NCBI GenBank assembly: GCA_023957115.1
Contig: JAMLHN010000039.1
Coordinates: 1 to 35,382, forward strand
Direction: 5' to 3'
DNA from: Thermomicrobiales bacterium
GTDB lineage: Bacteria; Chloroflexota; Chloroflexia; Thermomicrobiales; UBA6265
DNA length: 35,382 bases
The position numbers and the translations under genes are program-made. Positions 24,308 to 32,196 of this stretch are shown piece by piece. Below the pieces are notes generated by a model. It did not search any database and was not told the DNA's origin. It was given only the letters and a program-made list of their open reading frames with translations. Each line of letters opens with the position of its first letter. Within the stretch, counting starts at the first letter, position 1.

Positions 24308-25384
24308 CTAGAAGGGACGCGCCGGGCGCCGTCTGAGCCCCATCGAAACGATCACCCGCAACATCTCGACCATGCTCTCTTCGACATCCGACGGTATCCC
24401 ATCGACGCTCATCGATTGCATTGCGGTCGCGCCATCGATCCCCCCGGCCCGGACACAGGCGTCGATCATCCGGTGCACCTCCTCACGACACGGAATCAGA
24501 TCGACTCGGTCGATCAATCCAGCAATCATGGCCGTCAATCCGTAGCAACCCCAGTTCGAAACGGTGGCGACGATGAGATTGTCGGTGGCGTTGACGCAGG
24601 CCAATCCACGCTCACATTCGCATTGGCAGACCCGTCCAAAGGGTTTGTGCTCGCGGACGGCGTCCGCGATGAGACCAAATCCCACCTCGTTCCCGTTGTC
24701 TCCAATCGCGACGGTGTAGATGCCTCGAGCCTGCGCCGCTTCGATCAAGGTTTCGATGCGAAGCCGTTTGGCATCGAGTCGCTTTCCCGTCGAGGTGTGG
24801 GTCACGCCGGCTTGATTGACTCCGAGCTTTTCTGACGTGACGATCGCGGACGGAGAGAGCCGATCGAGCAGCTGCCGGGCTTCCTCAGGAGCACAGGCGG
24901 GATCCTCCGTGAACTCTTCGATCACGACCGCGGTTGCGAGGCGTTGCGCGCTGTCGTAGGAACGCACCGGCAAGCCAAGCGCTTCCACCGTATCCCGTAT
25001 TGGCCCTGCGGTCTCCCTTTCACAGAGGATGACTGGCAATGCACCCAGTCCATGACTCAGGATCGAGCAGAGGGCCGCGATTCCCGGCGGTCCATCGCTC
25101 TCTCCGACGGGCATGAAATCCGGAATCACGATACCGGTGGACAACACCACGGTCGATCCCGGTTCTACGACCTCCACGAGCCGCCTGGCGGCGATCAGGA
25201 TGGGGGAGCCCCCCTGCGCTTCGACGGCGGCGTCATAGAGCGGCCGGACGATGCCTCGCCCAGGGCCGATCGCCGTCATTTCGACGGTTGTCAGGGTATC
25301 GATGCTTTCGGCAAGAATCTCGAAGTTATCCCGCCACGGAAAGGTTGGTGTATTCGGCGATGCTTCGATGCTTTGCTGAATCAC
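24308..25384 (-). CDS. D-glutamate cyclase-like protein (DUF4392 family)
   Basis: A protein of about 358 aa resembling the C-terminal domain of D-glutamate cyclase (DUF4392), which turns D-glutamate into 5-oxo-D-proline. Segments matching my memory of the family are the glycine-rich AIGPGRGIVRPLYDAAVE, ESDGPPGIAALCSIL, TSEKLGVNQAGVTHTSTG and AIGDNGNEVGFGLI. There is a Cys-rich stretch (VCQCECERGLACV) that could bind a metal. It is first in an operon with two peptide permeases. Start choice: the strong AGGAGGG (25394-25400) lies immediately before a TTG (25393), too close to use, so the GTG at 25384, ten bases further, is preferred. The family call is fairly sure; activity on D-glutamate is inferred. 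Confidence 0.78.
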   Translation of the reverse strand: MIQQSIEASPNTPTFPWRDNFEILAESIDTLTTVEMTAIGPGRGIVRPLYDAAVEAQGGSPILIAARRLVEVVEPGSTVVLSTGIVIPDFMPVGESDGPPGIAALCSILSHGLGALPVILCERETAGPIRDTVEALGLPVRSYDSAQRLATAVVIEEFTEDPACAPEEARQLLDRLSPSAIVTSEKLGVNQAGVTHTSTGKRLDAKRLRIETLIEAAQARGIYTVAIGDNGNEVGFGLIADAVREHKPFGRVCQCECERGLACVNATDNLIVATVSNWGCYGLTAMIAGLIDRVDLIPCREEVHRMIDACVRAGGIDGATAMQSMSVDGIPSDVEESMVEMLRVIVSMGLRRRPARPF

Positions 25385-25457
25385 CCGTGACAACCCTCCT
25401 CATTCCGCAGCGTAACGACCGTACGGCAACCATGGATTTCTGAATGTTAGCATGTGC

Positions 25458-25474
25458 AAGAAAGATTCTTTCTT
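25458..25474. promoter_or_regulatory. Operator-like palindrome in the divergent region
   Basis: A perfect palindrome with 8-base arms, AAGAAAGA-T-TCTTTCTT, midway between the divergent cyclase-like and binding-protein genes. The AT-rich symmetric sequence in GC-rich surroundings suggests a repressor or activator site controlling both directions. No regulator gene is encoded at this locus. Confidence 0.5.
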
Positions 25475-25476
25475 CC

Positions 25477-25503
25477 ACGATTTTCCCGACTTGGGGAAAT
25501 CGT
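25477..25503. promoter_or_regulatory. Second palindrome, possible hairpin or operator
   Basis: ACGATTTTCCC (25477-25487) pairs with GGGGAAATCGT (25493-25503) with a single G-T position around a 5-base centre. It begins two bases after the first palindrome and ends 64 bases before the binding-protein ATG. It could be a second operator site or a 5'-leader hairpin in the rightward mRNA. Confidence 0.5.
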
Positions 25504-25567
25504 AGCTGGGTCCGAGCCCGCCTCGCTGGCGTGCGGGTTCTCGCAAAGGAAAGGTGTTGTTCAGGAA

Positions 25568-27160
25568 ATGGAATGTCGAGACCGTTCACTGAGCCGCCGC
25601 AGGCTGCTCGCCACGTCGGCAGCACTTTCTGCGGGCGCTGCATTCACCACCGGCATCGAACGCGCGCCGCACGCAAACGCCCAGGACGCCACTCCCACGG
25701 CTGGCGGCGTGCTGCGGGTCGCGCTCTATAGCGAACCAACCGCCTTGAACTTTCAGACAATGACCGGTATCCCGTCGTACCAGGTCACGCGGAACATCTT
25801 CGAACCCCTGGCACGTTGGGACAGTGCAGCCGGGGAGCTCGTACCGGCGCTGGCAAGCGAGTTTTCGCAGGAATCCGAAACGTCATGGATCTTCACGCTG
25901 CGGCAGGGGCTGACCTTTCACAAGGACTATGGTCCAGTCACGGCCGAGGATGTGGCGTTCAGCTACAACAACATCATCGAAAACACGCTCGCGCAGAATT
26001 GGGCGATGTCGTTCATCGACCACGTCGAAGCGGTCGACGAGCCCACCGCCCGCTTCGTCCTGACCGAGCCGTATGCTGCTTTTCCGATCGTCTCGATCGC
26101 AGGCCCAATTGGCATCCTCTCCAAGGCCGCGTACGACGAAATGGGCGCCGATACCTTTGCCCGCACTCCCATCGGAGCCGGTCCATTCGAATTCGTCGAA
26201 TGGGCATCGGGTGAGCGTATCGAGCTACAGCGCTTCGACGGCTACTGGCAGGAAGGACTCCCCTATCTGGACGGATTGACCTTCCAGATCGTTCCCGACC
26301 CGTTCATTCGACAAAGCCAGCTGACCCAGGGGGAGGTCGATTTCACCGATATCCCCAACTACACCGAGCTTGCGACGCTTGCCGCGACCGACGGCATCGT
26401 CGTCGAATCGATCCCGGGTTGGGGTTGGGACTATCTGTCATTCAACACGACGCTCGAACCGACCGACCAGGCCGCGCTCCGTCAAGCTATCTCCTACGCC
26501 ATCGACCGCCAGCAGATCGTGGACGCGGTCTACGCCGGTCATGCTGCTCCTGCCGATCAACCGCTGCCGGCAGGATTTCCCGCCGGAAAACCCGAACTCC
26601 TCTGGCAGTATCCCGCCACCGCTGACCAGGAGACGGCGAAACAAATCCTTGCCGATGCCGGTCTGAGCGATGGCGTCACCGTCTCGGTCATTACCTACGA
26701 CTCGGAGGCGCTTCGCCGCGAGCTCCAGATCATCGGCGAACAGCTCCGGCAGGTTGGCATCACGCTGGAGATCAACCAGGCCGACCGACCGACCTATAAC
26801 GAGGCGGTGAACAACACGGGCGCGGAGATGCCGTACAACGCGGAGTTCGGCTATATCTCACTCATCGGACCAGATGAGGATACGGCGCTCTATTGGTTCC
26901 AACACACCGACACGCTGCGCTGGCACGGTTGGGACGACGCGGAGAAAGACACCCTGCTCGACGAGGCTCGGTCGAGCCAGGATCGCGAGGCTCGAATCGA
27001 GATGTACACAACGGTGGTGCAGAAGATTCTCGACGATCAGCCATATGTCTATGTCAACCATCCCAATGTCGTCCGCGCCATGAGCGATCGGGTCCAGGGC
27101 TTCCGCATCGATCCCAAGGAATGGGAGACCAACTTCTACGAAGTCTGGCTGGCCGAGTAG
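25568..27160 (+). CDS. Peptide ABC transporter substrate-binding protein, family 5 (third system)
   Basis: A family 5 binding protein of about 530 aa. It has a Tat leader (LSRRRLLAT, then a hydrophobic stretch ending near HANAQDATPT) without a lipobox Cys, then GGVLRVALYSEPTALNFQ, WIFTLRQGLTFHKDYGP and LRQAISYAIDRQQIVD, all conserved in DppA/OppA proteins. The ATG at 25568 is the first Met that yields a compact leader; AAAGGAAAGG upstream is a possible but distant ribosome-binding site. It is divergent from its presumed permeases and directly followed, after 14 bases, by the metallohydrolase gene. Confidence 0.92.
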   Translation: MECRDRSLSRRRLLATSAALSAGAAFTTGIERAPHANAQDATPTAGGVLRVALYSEPTALNFQTMTGIPSYQVTRNIFEPLARWDSAAGELVPALASEFSQESETSWIFTLRQGLTFHKDYGPVTAEDVAFSYNNIIENTLAQNWAMSFIDHVEAVDEPTARFVLTEPYAAFPIVSIAGPIGILSKAAYDEMGADTFARTPIGAGPFEFVEWASGERIELQRFDGYWQEGLPYLDGLTFQIVPDPFIRQSQLTQGEVDFTDIPNYTELATLAATDGIVVESIPGWGWDYLSFNTTLEPTDQAALRQAISYAIDRQQIVDAVYAGHAAPADQPLPAGFPAGKPELLWQYPATADQETAKQILADAGLSDGVTVSVITYDSEALRRELQIIGEQLRQVGITLEINQADRPTYNEAVNNTGAEMPYNAEFGYISLIGPDEDTALYWFQHTDTLRWHGWDDAEKDTLLDEARSSQDREARIEMYTTVVQKILDDQPYVYVNHPNVVRAMSDRVQGFRIDPKEWETNFYEVWLAE

Positions 27161-27174
27161 CAACGGCAGATCGC

Positions 27175-28287
27175 ATGGACCTGGCTCACGATCCACTTTG
27201 GGCACGTTGCCAACAGTTGGGCGCCGAGCTCAGCGTGCTTGGAACCGACGAGCATCAGCTCCCGATCTGGTCAGCAACACGACCAGGCGATTCAGCCCAG
27301 CCCCCCATTCTGATCACCTCCGGGTCCCATGCCGATGAAACCTCGGGGCCAGAAGCCGCGGTGCGGCTTCTGGCCAACCTTCCCACGGAACGCACCGTCA
27401 TCGTCATTCCCCATCGGGATCCGCTGGGCGCGCGCGGCATTCCTGCGGCGCTCCTCGCCTGCGGTGGCGATGACGCCAGCGGGCTCCACACCTGGAACGA
27501 CGTCCGGCAATGGCTTGCCGAGCGTCATCTCCTTCTGGCGGAAGATGGTTCGTTTGCGATCGGCCTCGCTGGCGACCTGGCGATCGCCGGGATGGAGCCG
27601 ACCGGTGACAGCTTCGGCACCGAGAAGATCATCAAATCGCTCATGTTCTGGCTGGAAACCCATCCCAACCATCGTGCAGCGCTGAAGGGTCGCTGGATCG
27701 TCATGCCGGCGAATGCACCCGGCTGTGACCGGAGGGGAATTCTCGAATGTGGATACTCCATCCGCCTGACGAGAGACAATTTTGTCGGGCACTACAACCG
27801 GTTCTTCGGTCATCCGGAGGCCCCACGTGGCGTTGCCGTCGTCCAGGCGTTCATCGACGATGTGCAACCCGGGCTGACCATCGACCTCCACGAAGGTTGG
27901 AATACGCGCTCGTATTGGTTCGTGTCCGATGAGGCCAGCGCGTTTGCATCCCGTTCGGAACAACTCGAGCAGCACGTCTGCGATGCATTGGACGCTGCGG
28001 GGCTGCCAATGTCCACACTGTCAGAGCTGGTTCCGAATATGCCGGCCGAACACCTGCTCCGTTTTACCCCGAAATCCCATGGGCGGCTCGTCTGGCGCTG
28101 GCCCCCGCATCAGGAGTCTCCCTGGGGTGTTGCGCTCATGCCGTATGCAGCGCAATACGGCCCGGCGTTCCAGACCGAAGTCGGGCGCTGGAATTCCTGG
28201 GAAGATCGCCTTGCGTACCAGCGCGTACTGGCGGAATCGCTTGTTCTCGCGGACCGTCACCTCGGTCGTCGCAGTCCATCGAGTTGA
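27175..28287 (+). CDS. M14-like zinc carboxypeptidase / deacylase
   Basis: A 370-aa protein with the signature of the M14/succinylglutamate-desuccinylase superfamily of zinc hydrolases. The zinc motif H52-A-D-E55 lies in TSGSHADETSGPEAAVRLL, a substrate-binding region reads MPANAPGCDRRG and GHYNRFF, a third zinc ligand is His239 in IDLHEGW, and Glu335 in QTEVGRW is the likely general base. There is no signal peptide, so it acts in the cytoplasm. It probably trims a peptide or acyl-amino acid brought in by the neighbouring transporter. The family covers both carboxypeptidases and deacylases, and the sequence does not decide between them. Confidence 0.8.
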   Translation: MDLAHDPLWARCQQLGAELSVLGTDEHQLPIWSATRPGDSAQPPILITSGSHADETSGPEAAVRLLANLPTERTVIVIPHRDPLGARGIPAALLACGGDDASGLHTWNDVRQWLAERHLLLAEDGSFAIGLAGDLAIAGMEPTGDSFGTEKIIKSLMFWLETHPNHRAALKGRWIVMPANAPGCDRRGILECGYSIRLTRDNFVGHYNRFFGHPEAPRGVAVVQAFIDDVQPGLTIDLHEGWNTRSYWFVSDEASAFASRSEQLEQHVCDALDAAGLPMSTLSELVPNMPAEHLLRFTPKSHGRLVWRWPPHQESPWGVALMPYAAQYGPAFQTEVGRWNSWEDRLAYQRVLAESLVLADRHLGRRSPSS

Positions 28288-28390
28288 GAAGACCGGCATC
28301 GGCTGGGGTGAAGACATCGTCATCGGTCCAGGTCCGCATACGGAACACGGTCTGGGTGCCCAGCCGATCCCGCTCGATTCCCCGAAACGG

Positions 28391-28420
28391 CCAGGAGCCC
28401 GGTTGAAACCGGGCTCCTGG
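28391..28420. terminator. Strong bidirectional hairpin between convergent genes
   Basis: CCAGGAGCCCGGTT and AACCGGGCTCCTGG pair perfectly across two central bases, which in RNA gives a stem of about 12 pairs with a short loop. It lies between the convergent metallohydrolase and DUF349 genes. T-runs are short on both sides, so it would act as a terminator by stem strength or with help from Rho. The preceding ~100 bases show no clear gene. Confidence 0.6.
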
Positions 28421-28440
28421 TTCGAGCTAGTGCTGACGGT

Positions 28441-30306
28441 CTAACGCAGCGACGACTCGATGTCCGCGATGGAGGCTTCCAGGCGGTCGATTTCCGCGTT
28501 GTCGCCGGCGATGCTTTCCTGGAGGGCCGATATGGTGTCCTGAAGCATCGTGGCTTCGTCACCGCTGGCAGCCGCCAGTTCGGCCTGAGCTGCTGCCAGC
28601 GCGTCCTGATTGGCAGCAACGCTGGCCTTCAGCCCATCGAGCTGCTCCCTGGACTTGAAGACCGCCTCGCGAATCTTTCCTTCCCAGGTGACGGCGCGGC
28701 GCGCGCCCTCGGCTGCGGCATTGACCTTGATGTCGCCGAGTGCCTTGCGGATCCGGCGATCGAGCTGATCCTGCCGGTCCTTGCGAATCGAGGGAAGTGC
28801 GTCGTACTCGCCTTTGAGCCGGGTCGCCTCGTCCTGCGCGGCAACTGGATCGCCGGAATAGGCCAATGCCTCGATCGCCTGGACGATCTGCTCCTTGCCC
28901 TTGACCGCTTCCCGCGCTTCCTGCTCACGGCGAGCCTGGGTTTCGAACCGTCGATCGAAGAAGGCGTTCTGGGCGCCACGAAACTCGTTCCAGAGCTTGT
29001 TGTCGAGATCGCGGTTCCCCGCGGCGCCCACGGTTTTCCAATCGGCCATCATGGCCTTCATCTCTTCGAAGGTGGCATCCCAATCCTCAGAGGTCGAGAG
29101 CTCCCGGGCACGGGCGACGAGCGCTTCCTTTCGGGCCTTGTTGTCTTCGTAGAAGGCAGCCCGGCGATCGTAGAAGTGCTGTTGCGCCTCGCGGAACTGC
29201 TTCCAGAGCTCTTCGTCCTGCTGGCGGCCGGCACTACCAACCTTCTTCCAATCGGCAAAGAGATTGCGCAGCGCTTCGCTGGTGGGCCGCCAGTCATCCG
29301 ACGTGCTGAGCTCATGCGCCTTGACGATGAGCTCCTGCTTCGCCGCGGCGTTGGCGCCCCATTGCTCCTGACGTTGCTCGAAATGCTGCGATCGACGCTG
29401 ATTGAAATGCTCGCGTGCGCCGATGAATCGGGCCCAGAGCGAATCGTCCGATTCCTTGCCCGTCGCGCCGACTTGCTTCCATTCCTCGAAGAGGGCTTTG
29501 TACGCCTCCCCGGTCGCGCGCCACTCGGTCGAATCCTTGAGCTCTTCCGCTCGGGCGATCAGCGATTCCTTGGTGAGCTTCTTCTGCTCGATCTCTTCGA
29601 TCAGCTTCGCTTCGAGGGAGCGCAGTCGTGAGAAAAGCGCATCGAAATCGCCCAGGGCGTCTGCCTTGCCGGCCGTGGCCTTGAGCTTCCGAATACGGCC
29701 CAGTACGCCGACCTTGTTCTTGGCCGTCTCGGCGTCAGATTCGATCAGATCGGCGTCCTTGACGAACTGGGAGAAGTTCTTCTCCAGATCGGCAATTTGA
29801 TTCTCGGGATTGTCATAGGCCTTGCCGACGACATGACCCCGATAGTGCTCGGTCGTGTTCTGATGGATCCGGCGATGCTGGTCGATGAATCCAAATGCCA
29901 GCATCTCGACCGGAACGGCCGGTTCTTCTGGCTCGGCGGTTTCGGCCGCACGCTCCTCAGCCGCGGCGATGATCGCATCGGCTGCGACCACCGGCTCGGA
30001 TGCGGCGGCTTCGACCACCGGCGCCTCGGTCAACCCAACCGGCGCTTCGGTTTCTGCCTGCGCGGCGGGCGCGGCGTCGTCGGCCGGGGCAATCTCGGCA
30101 TCCGGCGCAATGCGCTCGGGCGCTTCGGGCAGCTCGGCCTCGATAACCTCCGGGTCGATCACGGCGGCTTCTTCGGAAGTCTCAGGCGTGTCGACCGCTT
30201 CCACGAGGGGCGCTTCCTGCTCGGCGAGCACGCCAGCGTTCTCCTCGACCGGTTCCGTAACGTTGTCTTCGATTTGGTCGATCACAGTATCTTCCATAGA
30301 GCTCAC
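28441..30306 (-). CDS. DUF349-repeat protein with acidic N-terminus
   Basis: A 621-aa soluble protein of unknown function. Residues 1 to about 135 are very rich in Glu, Ala and Pro and probably disordered. A helical region follows, then three clear DUF349 repeats (about 246-305, 325-382, 394-453), each with a Trp near the start, a WKxVGxxG core and an LW...F...FxxRR end. The C-terminal 130 residues look like a coiled coil. DUF349 proteins are widespread, and I know of no firmly established role. The start is the GTG at 30306 because GGAGG lies six bases upstream; an ATG three codons later is poorly spaced. It follows the dehydrogenase gene by 100 bases and may share its transcript. Confidence 0.88.
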   Translation of the reverse strand: MSSMEDTVIDQIEDNVTEPVEENAGVLAEQEAPLVEAVDTPETSEEAAVIDPEVIEAELPEAPERIAPDAEIAPADDAAPAAQAETEAPVGLTEAPVVEAAASEPVVAADAIIAAAEERAAETAEPEEPAVPVEMLAFGFIDQHRRIHQNTTEHYRGHVVGKAYDNPENQIADLEKNFSQFVKDADLIESDAETAKNKVGVLGRIRKLKATAGKADALGDFDALFSRLRSLEAKLIEEIEQKKLTKESLIARAEELKDSTEWRATGEAYKALFEEWKQVGATGKESDDSLWARFIGAREHFNQRRSQHFEQRQEQWGANAAAKQELIVKAHELSTSDDWRPTSEALRNLFADWKKVGSAGRQQDEELWKQFREAQQHFYDRRAAFYEDNKARKEALVARARELSTSEDWDATFEEMKAMMADWKTVGAAGNRDLDNKLWNEFRGAQNAFFDRRFETQARREQEAREAVKGKEQIVQAIEALAYSGDPVAAQDEATRLKGEYDALPSIRKDRQDQLDRRIRKALGDIKVNAAAEGARRAVTWEGKIREAVFKSREQLDGLKASVAANQDALAAAQAELAAASGDEATMLQDTISALQESIAGDNAEIDRLEASIADIESSLR

Positions 30307-30406
30307 GCGTAACCTCCGATGCGTCGGAAGAGTTTAGCGGTTTCCGCGCACGCGTGGCGACCGATTCCTCAAAAGTTGGGGGGCGTATCGGAAGATGACC
30401 GCGAGA

Positions 30407-31561
30407 TTACGCGTTCCAGGCGGTTTCGAGCAGCGAAAGATAGTCGGCCTCGGTCATCTCACGGGCGTTACTGGCATTGGAGAGATTCGCAACCGACGCG
30501 GACGCAATCCACGGGAAGTCATCCTCGTCGATGCCGGGCAGCTCGCGAAACCGGGGAATGCCGATCGTCCGGCCCAGATCGACCAGGAAACGAGCCGCCT
30601 GCTCGGCAGCGTAGCCAGGCTCGTCGTCTTCGGCAGCGACCCCAAGCGCCACCGCGACATCGGCATGCCGCTGCGGATCGGCCGGCGCGTCATGCGCGAA
30701 GATCCACGGCAGAAACGTGGAGTTCGCAATCCCATGCGGCGTATCGTATCGCCCGCCCAGGGCTTCGGCAATGCAATGCACCGCGGCGACATCGGCGTTG
30801 CTGAACGCCATCCCGGCGATCGTGCTCCCAAGCATCATCTGTTCTCTGGCAACGCGGTTGGATCCGTCTGCAACCGCGATCGGCAGATTCGGACCGATGA
30901 GCCGCATCGCCTGGAGCGCCATGCCGTCACTCAATGGCGTGGCCCGCCGGCAGGTATAGGCCTCGATCGCATGCGTCAGCGCATCCATCCCCGTTGCCGC
31001 GGTCAGCAGTGACGGCAGTCCAAGCGTCAGCTCCGGATCGACGATGGCGATCCTGGGGGCGATGGTCCAATCGCGCAACGAGACCTTGATCTGACGAGCC
31101 GTGTCGTTGATGACCGCGCTGCGCGTCACTTCGCTGCCGGTTCCAGAGGTGGTCGGCACCGCGATCAACGGCAACGGCGATGTTTCAAAGGTTCGCGGAG
31201 CAACCCAATCGAGCGCGGTACCGGCATTGGTCGCCAAACCGGCGACCGCTTTGGCCAAGTCTATGGGACTTCCGCCACCTACGGCGACGACGGCCTCGGC
31301 GCCGGTTTCCCGGGCCAGCTCGGCCGCCGCCAGACATTCGTAGTCACGAGGATTGGGACTCACGGCGTCGTAGATCGTAAACGCAATGTCATGGGCGGTC
31401 AGCGTCTGCTCGATCTGACCGCACATTCCAATCGCGCGAATTCCGGGATCGGTCACGATCAGGACACGTTGCGCACCGAGTGATCGCACGAGCGCGCCGG
31501 TCTGGCCAGAAATGCCGAACCCAAAATGGATCTCGGGAGCGACGCGGAAGGTCCCGCTCAT
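30407..31561 (-). CDS. Iron-containing alcohol dehydrogenase
   Basis: Group III (iron-type) alcohol dehydrogenase, 384 aa, NAD(P)-dependent interconversion of alcohols and aldehydes in the cytoplasm. The nucleotide-binding motif GGGSPID lies at 95-101 and PTTSGTGSEVT at 136-146. The metal ligands are visible: D193 and H197 (GMDALTHAIEAY), H262 and H276 (VHCIAEALGGRYDTPHG). Length and order are normal for the family. The substrate (1,3-propanediol, lactaldehyde, maleylacetate or others) cannot be told. The ATG at 31561 overlaps the stop of the upstream modular protein (ATGA), an unexpected coupling of a metabolic enzyme to an envelope-type protein. Confidence 0.92.
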   Translation of the reverse strand: MSGTFRVAPEIHFGFGISGQTGALVRSLGAQRVLIVTDPGIRAIGMCGQIEQTLTAHDIAFTIYDAVSPNPRDYECLAAAELARETGAEAVVAVGGGSPIDLAKAVAGLATNAGTALDWVAPRTFETSPLPLIAVPTTSGTGSEVTRSAVINDTARQIKVSLRDWTIAPRIAIVDPELTLGLPSLLTAATGMDALTHAIEAYTCRRATPLSDGMALQAMRLIGPNLPIAVADGSNRVAREQMMLGSTIAGMAFSNADVAAVHCIAEALGGRYDTPHGIANSTFLPWIFAHDAPADPQRHADVAVALGVAAEDDEPGYAAEQAARFLVDLGRTIGIPRFRELPGIDEDDFPWIASASVANLSNASNAREMTEADYLSLLETAWNA

Positions 31562-32196
31562 TCGGTCACGGCCCCAAACGGATTGTCGAATGCCGGAACC
31601 GTTTTCGCGCTCGCGGTGGCGGTTGGACTCACGATTGCGTACGACTGAAACGTGTTGCCCAGCAGCTGCGCCGAAAGATCCTGCGCCGTCTCCCCGCCTT
31701 CCAACCCGCTCTGGGCGGTCGCGCCGGCCTGGAGCGGCAGCGAGAGATCACCAGCCTGAAGGGTCAACCCGGTTGCGTCGGCCGCCGGGACGAAGACCAG
31801 CACGACTTCCGCCCGCTCCCCCGGACCGACCTCACGCGCATCTTTGGTTCCGTTGTTCCCGGAAACACCAAGGTAGGCGGCCACGGAGCCGGTTGCAGCA
31901 TCGAGATCGAGCGTCTCGCCATCCGCGGTCACCAGCTTGAATGCGGACATCTCGAGGGTGGCGACATCGTCACCACGGTTGATGACGTCGACCGTCGCAA
32001 CCACCCAGCGCTCGTTCTGCAGCGGCCCCAGCGTCAGCTCGGGTAGCGAAGCGCCCATCTGCAGATCGGCAATGGTGAAATCGAGCGTTCCGGTCGAGGC
32101 GGCCGGTCCGGACGGTTGCTGGTCAGTCTCCTCGACTGGAACAATCGTCTCCTGCTCTTCGACCGGAGCAGCCGTTTCGGTTGGATCGTCTTCATG
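31558..32196 (-). CDS. C-terminal, DUF4352-like part of a frameshifted membrane-anchored protein
   Basis: This frame continues the protein begun at 33340: after the break it reads HEDDPTETAAPVEEQET, the same Glu/Pro/Thr-rich linker style as before it, then a beta-sandwich-like domain (VATVDVINRGDDVATLEM, then VGPGERAEVVLVFVPAAD) resembling DUF4352 domains. The first Met (32058) lies inside the domain, so this is not an independent gene. One base too many in a four-C run (32196-32199) explains the break. Repaired, the whole protein would be about 593 aa. The domain would sit outside the membrane; its function is unknown. Confidence 0.75.
   Translation of the reverse strand, partial: HEDDPTETAAPVEEQETIVPVEETDQQPSGPAASTGTLDFTIADLQMGASLPELTLGPLQNERWVVATVDVINRGDDVATLEMSAFKLVTADGETLDLDAATGSVAAYLGVSGNNGTKDAREVGPGERAEVVLVFVPAADATGLTLQAGDLSLPLQAGATAQSGLEGGETAQDLSAQLLGNTFQSYAIVSPTATASAKTVPAFDNPFGAVTE

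Noticed and set aside
28288..28390. Possible short minus-strand coding remnant after the M14-like gene
   Set aside because: The translation looks protein-like over about 40 codons, but it then runs antisense into the M14-like gene and has no start signal. There is not enough to call a gene or pseudogene.
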